Positions 57,301-64,000 of a DNA stretch of 64,000 nt are shown piece by piece (the stretch's first letter is position 1; each line of letters opens with the position of its first letter). Origin of the DNA: Contendibacter sp031732755 (lineage in GTDB: Bacteria > Pseudomonadota > Gammaproteobacteria > Competibacterales > Competibacteraceae); assembly GCA_031732755.1 (NCBI GenBank), contig JAVMKI010000079.1, positions 1-64,000 of the forward strand. Reading direction: 5' to 3'. Position numbers and translations under genes: made by a program. The notes beneath the pieces were generated by a model. The model ran no database searches and was not told the origin of the DNA. It saw only the letters and a program-made list of their open reading frames with translations.

Positions 57301-58293
57301 ATGAACGATTGCCCTATCCCGCTTGCTGAGCTTCCAGCCCGCTTAGGCTGGAAGTTGGAGCATGAAACCATTTATGCCGATCCTCCCTGGCTCACGGTCA
57401 GACTGATTCCGTGGTTCCCTCAATGCAATCCATCGATCGATAAGACCGGTATTGTTTTCGATCTCCTCGATCTTCTCGACTCCGCAAGACGTCCGGGGGG
57501 CTATTTTCTCCTCAACTGCACTTGTGGAGATCCGTCAGATGCAGGCATCGAGGAAATGGTATTGGTCAGCCATCCCGATGCGGACACCGTAATTTGGGAG
57601 ATGGATGTACGCGGGCTAGGTTCCGCATTGGCGGAATACTGGCGACCGGAAAACGGGTTCCTGAGCTTGGCGTTCACAACGGAAAGCGAGTTTTTGCGCC
57701 TGGTATTCAAGCGAGAGGAATACGAAGCCGACATCCGCGCCATGTTGCGCGACATCCGCGATGCCGGAAGCGCAAATCTTCCAGTGGAAGAACTCGAACC
57801 GAATATCCAGGGCGAAGCCTACGAACAGGCGATGATATTGCGCTGCGATGAACGTTGGCCACGCGAGCCTTTGCTACGCGCCGGAACCGTGCTCGAATTC
57901 GGGCTGTTCGGCCCGAACTTGCTGATCATCGATGGAAAACCTGATCTTGGCTGGCCGGTTCGCCTGTTTACCCGCTGGTCGGCACTCGCCGCCTTCAAGC
58001 GGTGGATCGGTTATGTGTCTCGAGGGCACGCGATACGCTACGCGCTCGGGGAGGATGCCTGCGATATGAATCTGCCCTGGTTCACCGATAAGGAGCGACG
58101 CAATGATTTCTTCTTGTTGCGCGAACACGAAAGGACAGCCTGTGACGAAGCGGGCACGGTTCTAGCCAGTACCTTGCACGCCTGTTTTTCGGAAGGAGCA
58201 ACGGCTCCCGGCGTCGAAGTTCGTTACCAGCCCTGCCGAAATCCGGCGGCTTTTTCGGAAATAGAGAAATCCCCGCCACCATCGCTGCCCTGA
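57301..58293 (+). CDS. Unknown 330-aa protein in the defence-type region
   Basis: A 330-residue soluble protein with no signal peptide or membrane segment and no motif I recognise. It has clusters of W/P and D/E (YADPPWLTVRLIPWFPQ near residue 25, NCTCGDPSDAG near 73) and a C-terminal half with aromatic pairs. Codon use is a little less GC-rich than in the flanks. It begins with ATG 27 bases after the tacT remnant and is followed 46 bases later by higBA; the three lie between the tacT direct repeats. A role in defence or in the host's stress system is inference from position only. Confidence 0.55.
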   Translation: MNDCPIPLAELPARLGWKLEHETIYADPPWLTVRLIPWFPQCNPSIDKTGIVFDLLDLLDSARRPGGYFLLNCTCGDPSDAGIEEMVLVSHPDADTVIWEMDVRGLGSALAEYWRPENGFLSLAFTTESEFLRLVFKREEYEADIRAMLRDIRDAGSANLPVEELEPNIQGEAYEQAMILRCDERWPREPLLRAGTVLEFGLFGPNLLIIDGKPDLGWPVRLFTRWSALAAFKRWIGYVSRGHAIRYALGEDACDMNLPWFTDKERRNDFFLLREHERTACDEAGTVLASTLHACFSEGATAPGVEVRYQPCRNPAAFSEIEKSPPPSLP

Positions 58294-58304
58294 TCGCGGT
58301 ATGG

Positions 58305-58322
58305 TTTGCAATAGTTCGCAAA
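58305..58322. promoter_or_regulatory. Inverted repeat before higB
   Basis: TTTGC (58305-58309) is the inverse of GCAAA (58318-58322), with eight bases between. It lies 18 bases upstream of the GTG of the toxin gene, where HigBA-type antitoxins bind to repress their own promoter. Confidence 0.5.
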
Positions 58323-58339
58323 TTGGCTAACATTCATCC

Positions 58340-58666
58340 GTGAACTGGACCATCAGCTACTTCAACGAGCATGTGCGGAAAGAAATCAGCGATTGGCCGG
58401 TGGGTATCTACGCTGACTTCTTGCGGCTGGCCTGCCTCATGGAAGAGCATGGCGCGGAACTGCGTCTGCCGCACTCGCGAGCCATGGGCGACGGGCTTTT
58501 CGAATTGCGCTGCAAGAGTCAAGAAGGAATTGGCCGGGCGTTCTACTGCACGATGGTCGGACGGCAAATCATCATCCTGCACGGCTTCATCAAGAAGACG
58601 CACAAGACCCCGGACAGAGAACTGAAAACCGCGCGCAAGCGCATGAGGGCATTGAAGCGTGGATAA
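58340..58666 (+). CDS. higB: HigB-like toxin (RelE/Gp49 family)
   Basis: A 108-residue ribosome-dependent mRNA interferase candidate. The order of strands, EEHGAELRLPHSRAMGDGLFELR (residues ~36-58) and FYCTMVGRQIIILHGFIKKTHKTP (~68-90), is that of DUF891/HigB toxins, with the conserved FIKKTHKTP end. It starts with GTG at 58340, and the antitoxin gene begins before its stop. The toxin-first order is usual for higBA. Confidence 0.87.
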   Translation: MNWTISYFNEHVRKEISDWPVGIYADFLRLACLMEEHGAELRLPHSRAMGDGLFELRCKSQEGIGRAFYCTMVGRQIIILHGFIKKTHKTPDRELKTARKRMRALKRG

Positions 58667-58970
58667 CGATCACTTCAAACCGGTACCGCTCAATTTGAAG
58701 GCGGAGCTTGATCGGGCCATGAATCGTCCCGGCTTCAACGAGGCTTGGGATGCGCTGGAAGAGGAATATGCGGCCTTGGGTGCGTTGTTCGAGGCGCGCA
58801 AGCAGGCTGGATTGACTCAGGAAGAGGTGGCTGTACGCATGGGAACCACCAAGAGCGCCGTGTCCCGCCTTGAAGCGTCGCTCAGGAGCGGGAGCCACTC
58901 CCCATCGTTCGCAACGCTGCGTAAGTACGCACATGCCTGTGGCAAGCGGCTTATCATCAAGATGGTATAA
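58659..58970 (+). CDS. higA: HigA-like antitoxin (XRE family)
   Basis: A 103-residue antitoxin. A helix-turn-helix of the XRE type lies at residues ~48-85 (GLTQEEVAVRMGTTKSAVSRLEASL), after an N-terminal segment that binds the toxin. It begins GTG at 58659 inside the toxin gene. It pairs with the preceding toxin and probably represses at the inverted repeat at 58305. A tacT-fragment repeat follows at 58991. Confidence 0.87.
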   Translation: MDNDHFKPVPLNLKAELDRAMNRPGFNEAWDALEEEYAALGALFEARKQAGLTQEEVAVRMGTTKSAVSRLEASLRSGSHSPSFATLRKYAHACGKRLIIKMV

Positions 58971-58990
58971 CCGTATCCGCTTTTTCTTAG

Positions 58991-59046
58991 TACCGGCGCT
59001 TCGGTTTTGAGGCTTGCCCGGATCATCCGCTGTTGTTGTTCCTGCC
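58991..59046 (+). repeat. tacT-fragment direct repeat, copy 2
   Basis: The second copy of the 56-bp tacT 3' piece, ending near a TGA (frame reads FLPVQVME). It directly precedes the type III mod gene. Upstream tacT sequence is absent. Confidence 0.85.
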
Positions 59047-59087
59047 CGTGCAGGTGATGGAATGAGCCCTCGCAAACAAGACCGAAG

Positions 59088-60701
59088 ATGCCCACCCTGA
59101 ACTGGATCGGCAAAAACGCCGTCGTCAATCACCACAAGGACGTGCCGTTCCGCCTGCTGGAATCGGCGCCGGAACTGTCTTGCGGAACCGCCGACAGCGG
59201 CAACCTGATCGTACAGGGCGATAACCTGCACGCCCTCAAAGCCCTATTGCCGCGCTATGCCGGGCAGGTGAAGTGCATCTACATCGATCCGCCCTACAAC
59301 ACCGGCAACGAAGGCTGGGCCTACAACGACAACGTCAATAGCCCGGAAATCCGCCGCTGGCTGGGCGAGGTGGTCGGCAAGGAAGGCGAGACGCTGGACC
59401 GCCACGACCGCTGGCTGTGCATGATGTATCCGCGCCTGGTGCTGCTGAGGCAGTTTCTGCGGGAGGATGGCGCAATCTTCGTTTCCATCGACGACAACGA
59501 GGTGGCGACGCTGCGCTTGTTGATGGATGAGGTTTTTGGGGCTGGGAATTTTGTCGCAACGGTGCTGTGGCAGAAAAAATATGCGGTGGCCAACGATCAC
59601 AAAACCATCGCGCCGATGCATGACTTCCTACTGGTGTATCAGCGCTCGCCAAGCTGGCAACGCAACTTGTTGCCTCGTGGAAACGATAAGGATAGCCAAT
59701 ACAAATTTGAGGATGAAAAAGGAGTTTTCCGTTTCAGTGATTACACTTGCAATAAGACCGCTGAAGAACGTCCCAATCTGTATTACGCGGTCGCCAATCC
59801 CAATACTGGCGAAGTAATCTGGCCCAAACGCACGAGGGTTTGGGCCTATTCCCCGGAAGAGCACGCCCGGCACACCGCTCAAGGGTTGATTTACTGGGGC
59901 AAGGACGGTAGGGGGAAAGTGCCGGCCTACAAGCGCTACAAACACTTTCTCCGTAATGCCGATGGCATCGTGCCGCAAACCTTGTGGACGCACGAATTCG
60001 CCGGGCACACCGACGGCGCACGCAAGGATTTACGGGAAGTCCTGCATGACGTTCCTTCGGTTTCAGATTTCGCAACACCCAAGCCCACCCGCCTGATCCA
60101 ACGCATCCTGCAAATCGCCACGGACCCCGATTCGCTGATCCTCGACAGCTTCGCCGGTTCCGGCACCACCGGCCACGCCGTGCTCAAGCAGAACGCCGAG
60201 GACGGCGGCACCCGCCGTTTCATCCTGGTGGAGATGGACGAACGCATCGCCCGCACCGTCACCGCCGAGCGGATCAAGCGCGTCGTCGATGGCTACACCA
60301 ACGCCAAAGGGCAAGCCATCGAGAGCTTGGGTGGCGGCTTTCAGTTCTGCCGCCTGTCCGCCGAACCGCTGTTCGCCGCCGACGGTCAAGTCCGCGCGGA
60401 CGTGACGTTTGCTCAACTGGCCGAGTTCGTCTGGTTCGTGGAAACCGGCACCGGCTTCGTGAACAAGACCGGCTCGCCGTTGCTGGGCGTGCACGAAGGC
60501 CGCGCCGTGTACCTGCTCTACAACGGCATTCTCAAGGATCAATCCGTGGCCGGCGGCAACGTGCTCACCGGGCCGGTGCTCGACGCGTTGCCGAAGTTCG
60601 CCGGCCCCAAGGTCATCTACGCCGCCGCCAATCGCCTGGGCGCCCGCGCCGCGCGGGAAGGCATCACCTTCAAGCAGACTCCTTACGCGCTGGAGGTGTA
60701 A
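59088..60701 (+). CDS. mod: Type III restriction-modification system, Mod subunit
   Basis: A 537-residue beta-class N6-adenine methyltransferase. D67-P-P-Y70 (DPPYNTG) is the catalytic motif IV and FAGSGTTGHA (residues ~348-357) the SAM-binding motif I, in the beta-class order. The region between, ~150-280, is the DNA-recognition domain; its codons are clearly less GC-rich than the rest. It methylates one strand of the asymmetric site and recruits Res. It is followed after three bases by res. Confidence 0.92.
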   Translation: MPTLNWIGKNAVVNHHKDVPFRLLESAPELSCGTADSGNLIVQGDNLHALKALLPRYAGQVKCIYIDPPYNTGNEGWAYNDNVNSPEIRRWLGEVVGKEGETLDRHDRWLCMMYPRLVLLRQFLREDGAIFVSIDDNEVATLRLLMDEVFGAGNFVATVLWQKKYAVANDHKTIAPMHDFLLVYQRSPSWQRNLLPRGNDKDSQYKFEDEKGVFRFSDYTCNKTAEERPNLYYAVANPNTGEVIWPKRTRVWAYSPEEHARHTAQGLIYWGKDGRGKVPAYKRYKHFLRNADGIVPQTLWTHEFAGHTDGARKDLREVLHDVPSVSDFATPKPTRLIQRILQIATDPDSLILDSFAGSGTTGHAVLKQNAEDGGTRRFILVEMDERIARTVTAERIKRVVDGYTNAKGQAIESLGGGFQFCRLSAEPLFAADGQVRADVTFAQLAEFVWFVETGTGFVNKTGSPLLGVHEGRAVYLLYNGILKDQSVAGGNVLTGPVLDALPKFAGPKVIYAAANRLGARAAREGITFKQTPYALEV

Positions 60702-60704
60702 ACC

Positions 60705-63410
60705 GTGACCACGTTCGCCCCCAAAACCTATCAGCAGCAGGTGCTCGACAGCGTCGAGACCTATTTCCAGGCCTGCCACGAACTGCCCTCGCCTTCGATT
60801 GCCTTCACCGCCACCACCGAACGTCTGTGGACGCGCGGATTGCCGTACCACCCGCTGCCGGGTTTCCCGGCCGACATGCCGTACTTCTGCCTGCGCGTGC
60901 CCACCGGCGGCGGTAAAACCTGGCTGGCGGCCAAAAGCGTTCAACGCGTCAACATCCATCTATTGCGCCGCGAGCACAGCGTCATCCTCTGGCTGGTGCC
61001 GAGCAAACCCGTCCGCGAGCAAACGCTGCGGGCCTTGAAGGACCGCCGGCATCCCTATCATGCCGCCTTGCGGGAAGCCGGCCCGATCACGGTGCTGGAT
61101 CTGGACGAAGCCAAGAGCGTCACCCGCGCCACGCTGGACACCTCGACCACGATCATCGTCGCCACCCGGCAAGCCTTCCAGGTCGAGGACGAGGAATGCC
61201 GCAAGGTCTACCAGTCCAGCGGCGCGCTGATGCACCACTTCGACAACCTGTCGCCCACGCAGCGCGATGGCTTGTTGAGCGAGGGTGAAGGCGGCGAACG
61301 CACGACGCCGTGCTCGCTGGCGAACGTGTTGCGTCTGCGCCGGCCCTTCGTCATCGTCGATGAAGCCCACAACAGTCGCACCGAACTGGCCTTCGACATG
61401 CTGGCGCGCTTTCGCCCCAGCGGCGTGCTGGAACTCACCGCCACGCCCGATCTGGAGCGCACCCCGTCCAACGTGCTGCACAGCGTCTCCGCCGCCGAAT
61501 TGAAGGCGGAGGAAATGATCAAGCTGCCGGTGGTGCTGGAAACCGAACCGAATTGGCAACAGTGTCTGGCGGACGCCATCGGCCGCCGCGATGCCCTGCA
61601 CAAGCTGGCCGACGAAGAACGCCGCGCGGGCGCGGCCTACCTGCGGCCGATCGTGCTGATTCAGGCCGAGCCACGCCGGGCCGGCATCGAGACCCTGGAC
61701 TTCGAGCGCGTGCGCGACGAACTCATCACCAATCATCGCATCCCCGCCGATGAAATCGTGGTCGCCACCGGCGAGGAGAAGGGGCTGGAAAAGATCGATG
61801 CGGATTACAAGCTGGGCATCGCCGATCCGGCCTGCCCGGCGAAGTTCGTCATCACCCAAAAGGCGCTGGCCGAGGGCTGGGATTGCCCCTTTGCCTACAT
61901 CCTGGTCAGCATGGCCTCGCTGCATTCGGCCACGGCGGTGGAACAATTGCTGGGGCGGGTGCTGCGGCAGCCGGACGCCAGTCATCGCGCGGCCCAGGCG
62001 CTGAATCGGTCCTACGCCTTCGTGGTCTCGCGCAACTTCGCCGAAACCGCCGGCGCCTTGCGCGACCGGCTGGTGGCGGGCGCCGGCTTCGAGCGGCGCG
62101 AGGTGAACGAATTCGTGACCGCCGCCAAGGCCGAACAGGCGCGGCTCGACCTGGAAGGACACGCCGGGCGCGTGGCGGTTCGGCCGGTGGCGATCACGCT
62201 GTCCGAGAAGCCGAATCTCAAAAACGTGCCCAAACCCATCCGCGACAAAGTGACGTGGGACGGCGCGCTCAACACCCTGACCATCGCCGCGCCGCTGAGC
62301 GAGGACGAGACCGAAACGCTCAAGGCATCGGTGGTGTCCGAATCCGCCGCCATCGCCATCGTCGCGGCGGCCGAGGTCAGCCGCACCACCGCCATCGAGT
62401 TCTTCCAGACGCCGGCGGAACGGGGCGAGCGCTTTCGGATACCGCAACTCGCTCTGCGCGTGCAAGGTGAGTTGCGCTTGTTCGATGACCCGGAGGTACT
62501 GGAATATCCTTGGGATCTCTCGCCCGACGATGCCGCGCCGACCGCCGACGATCTGAGCCTGCTGGGGGCTGGCCTCAAGGTTTCGGAGGGCGGCGAGATC
62601 GATGTGGACGACGACAGCGGCAAAATCGTTTCCCGCTTCCTGCCGGAACTGCAACGCGATCTGGGTCTGGCCTATCAGCCCGAAAACTGGGACGAACCGC
62701 GCTTGGCCACCTGGCTCTGCCGCAACCTGCCGGAGCCCTCGCTCACCCATGCCAGCAAACAAGCTTTCGTGGCGGCCTGGCTGACCGACTTGCTGCGCCG
62801 CGAACATTTCACGGTGGCCCGCGCCAATCTGCAAAAGTTCCTGATCCGCAACTTGCTCGAAGCGCGCATCCGCGACTTGCGCAAACGGGCCGTGAGCAAG
62901 GCTTTCCAACAAACCCTGTTCGGCGACGACGCGGCACGCCGTGTGACCACCAGCGAGTTGTGCGCTTTCCATTTTCATCCGCAAGCTTATGCGCCCAGCC
63001 GCGATTACGACGGCCGCTTCGGTTACTTCGATTTCCGCAAGCATTATTACGGGCGCATCGGTGATTTCGATAGCAAGGAGGAATTCGAATGCGCTTGCTG
63101 GCTGGATACCCAGGCGCAAAAAAAACGCATCCGGTTCTGGGTGCGTAACCTGGTCCGGCGCGAAGGCAGCTCGTTCTTCCTGCAAAAGGCCGATGGTCGC
63201 TTCTACCCGGACTTCCTGTGTCAGCTACCGGGCAGCGCGGATCAACCCGGCCCGATCCTGGCCGTCGAGTACAAGGGCGCGGATCGCTGGGCTGGCGCGG
63301 AGGATGACCGCTTGATCGGCGGCCTGTGGGCCGAACTTTCCGAGGGGCGCTGCCGCTTCGTCATGGTCAAGGAAAAGCGTTGGGACTGGATCGAGGAACG
63401 GCTCCGTTGA
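60705..63410 (+). CDS. res: Type III restriction-modification system, Res subunit
   Basis: A 901-residue helicase-nuclease. Walker A VPTGGGKTWLA (residues ~66-76), the DEAH box IVDEAHNS (~217-224), SF2 motif III TATPDLE (~246) and ITQKALAEGWDCP with QLLGRVLRQP (motifs V-VI, ~395-425) are all intact. The C-terminal PD-(D/E)XK-type nuclease reads FYPDFLCQLPG and ILAVEYKG (~840-868). It cuts DNA after translocation with Mod. Its stop overlaps the presumed TTG start of the next gene. Confidence 0.93.
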   Translation: MTTFAPKTYQQQVLDSVETYFQACHELPSPSIAFTATTERLWTRGLPYHPLPGFPADMPYFCLRVPTGGGKTWLAAKSVQRVNIHLLRREHSVILWLVPSKPVREQTLRALKDRRHPYHAALREAGPITVLDLDEAKSVTRATLDTSTTIIVATRQAFQVEDEECRKVYQSSGALMHHFDNLSPTQRDGLLSEGEGGERTTPCSLANVLRLRRPFVIVDEAHNSRTELAFDMLARFRPSGVLELTATPDLERTPSNVLHSVSAAELKAEEMIKLPVVLETEPNWQQCLADAIGRRDALHKLADEERRAGAAYLRPIVLIQAEPRRAGIETLDFERVRDELITNHRIPADEIVVATGEEKGLEKIDADYKLGIADPACPAKFVITQKALAEGWDCPFAYILVSMASLHSATAVEQLLGRVLRQPDASHRAAQALNRSYAFVVSRNFAETAGALRDRLVAGAGFERREVNEFVTAAKAEQARLDLEGHAGRVAVRPVAITLSEKPNLKNVPKPIRDKVTWDGALNTLTIAAPLSEDETETLKASVVSESAAIAIVAAAEVSRTTAIEFFQTPAERGERFRIPQLALRVQGELRLFDDPEVLEYPWDLSPDDAAPTADDLSLLGAGLKVSEGGEIDVDDDSGKIVSRFLPELQRDLGLAYQPENWDEPRLATWLCRNLPEPSLTHASKQAFVAAWLTDLLRREHFTVARANLQKFLIRNLLEARIRDLRKRAVSKAFQQTLFGDDAARRVTTSELCAFHFHPQAYAPSRDYDGRFGYFDFRKHYYGRIGDFDSKEEFECACWLDTQAQKKRIRFWVRNLVRREGSSFFLQKADGRFYPDFLCQLPGSADQPGPILAVEYKGADRWAGAEDDRLIGGLWAELSEGRCRFVMVKEKRWDWIEERLR

Positions 63411-64000
63411 CCCACGCCCTCCTCGTCTCGGTGTTCGTCATCGCCTCCTGCGGGCTGGTGTACGAACTGATCGCCGGCACGCTGGCCAGTTATCTGCTTG
63501 GCGACTCGGTGACTCAGTTCTCCACCGTCATCGGCACTTACCTGTTCGCCATGGGGATCGGCTCCTGGCTGTCGCGCTATGTGGTCCGGGGCCTGATCGC
63601 CCGCTTCATTCAGATCGAACTGGCGGTGGGGGTGCTGGGCGGTTTTTCCGCGCCGGTTCTGTTCCTGATCTTCGCCTGGCTGGGCGCTTTCCAACTGGCG
63701 CTGTACGCGCTGGTGCTGATCGTCGGCATTCTGGTCGGGCTGGAAATCCCGCTGATCATGCGGATTCTCAAGCAGCAATTCGCCTTCAAGGATCTGGTGT
63801 CGCAGGTGCTGACGCTGGATTATCTGGGCGCGCTGGCGGTGTCGCTGCTGTTTCCGATCCTGCTGGCGCCGCGGCTGGGCCTGAATCGCACCAGTCTGCT
63901 GTTCGGGCTGCTCAACGTGCTGGTGGCGGCCTGGACGCTGTGGCTGTTTCGCGAGCAACTGCCGCAACTGCGTTGGCTGCGCGGCCAGTGCGCCGCCGCG
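63407..64000 (+). CDS. Polyamine aminopropyltransferase-like protein with membrane N-terminus (partial)
   Basis: The first 198 residues of a truncated gene. They form seven or so hydrophobic segments beginning LVSVFVIASCGLVYELIAGTLASYLLGDS, as in spermidine-synthase-like proteins with an N-terminal membrane domain; the catalytic part would lie beyond 64000. The start is TTG at 63407, overlapping the res stop (TTGA), with GGAACGG upstream; a GTG at 63431 would cut into the first membrane segment. Being so tightly joined to res is unexpected for a metabolic gene. Confidence 0.8.
   Translation, partial: MTHALLVSVFVIASCGLVYELIAGTLASYLLGDSVTQFSTVIGTYLFAMGIGSWLSRYVVRGLIARFIQIELAVGVLGGFSAPVLFLIFAWLGAFQLALYALVLIVGILVGLEIPLIMRILKQQFAFKDLVSQVLTLDYLGALAVSLLFPILLAPRLGLNRTSLLFGLLNVLVAAWTLWLFREQLPQLRWLRGQCAAA

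Noticed and set aside
60960..63185. A minus-strand frame opposite res
   Set aside because: Antisense shadow; res holds all helicase motifs.

Overview
The window looks like chromosome from a GC-rich beta- or gammaproteobacterial denitrifier. The grounds are a cd1-type nitrite reductase with a c551-like cytochrome, a cNOR-type nitric oxide reductase, an exosortase-type (XrtA) polysaccharide deacetylase and generally high GC. I cannot name a genus. Genes are dense; I saw no rRNA, tRNA or CRISPR array.

Layout. (1) 1-8,130: the right-end hairpin of an IS200/IS605-like element, then a minus-strand polysaccharide operon: XrtA-type deacetylase, CDP-glucose synthesis (rfbF), an SDR epimerase/dehydratase, three tandem zinc-binding C-methyltransferase paralogues and a glycosyltransferase. 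It suggests a C-methyl-branched deoxysugar in an exopolysaccharide. (2) 8,477-21,566: a large MscS-type channel, a cysteine-free DNR-like Crp/Fnr regulator and, divergent from it, nirS-M-C-F-DL-GH-J-N, which encodes cytochrome cd1, its electron donors and heme d1 synthesis. The siroheme decarboxylase genes are fused as DL and GH, and both fusions carry a palindromic repeat in the linker. (3) 21,575-24,983: a hypothetical protein and an MmeI-like restriction-modification enzyme split the denitrification block. (4) 25,058-36,993: nnrS, then norC-B-Q-(membrane protein)-(4Fe-4S protein)-D on the minus strand. Divergent from norC lie a hemerythrin, a DUF2249 protein, a multi-pass membrane protein, a rhodanese and a Tat-exported flavoprotein. 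(5) 37,148-47,000: tyrosine recombinase; LysR/DUF1127/GST; LMW phosphatase and DUF4019; an etfQO remnant; trkH-trkA; GIY-YIG protein; a sigma-factor remnant; a VTT-flavoprotein-disulfide-reductase fusion. (6) 47,400-51,470: two secreted proteins, one holding two LamG domains encoded by an exact 550-bp repeat. (7) 52,179-64,000: DUF4178 protein, small membrane protein, KefF/KefB-like pair, then a defence-type region (tacA with broken tacT, unknown 330-aa gene, higBA, type III mod-res) running into a truncated speE-like gene.

Regulation. Two perfect FNR/DNR boxes, TTGAT-N4-ATCAA before nirS (12,858-12,871) and TTGAC-N4-GTCAA between norC and the hemerythrin gene (32,632-32,645), each sit about 32 bp (centre to centre) from a good -10 element. 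The regulator encoded beside nirS could therefore switch on nitrite reduction, NO reduction and an NO-linked hemerythrin operon together.

Most notable points: palindromes used as in-frame linkers in both nir fusions, a norQ ribosome site buried in a palindrome, a likely ATA start in the kefF-like gene, a three-arm alternating hairpin upstream of the secreted proteins, and tacT-fragment direct repeats bounding a small gene cassette.
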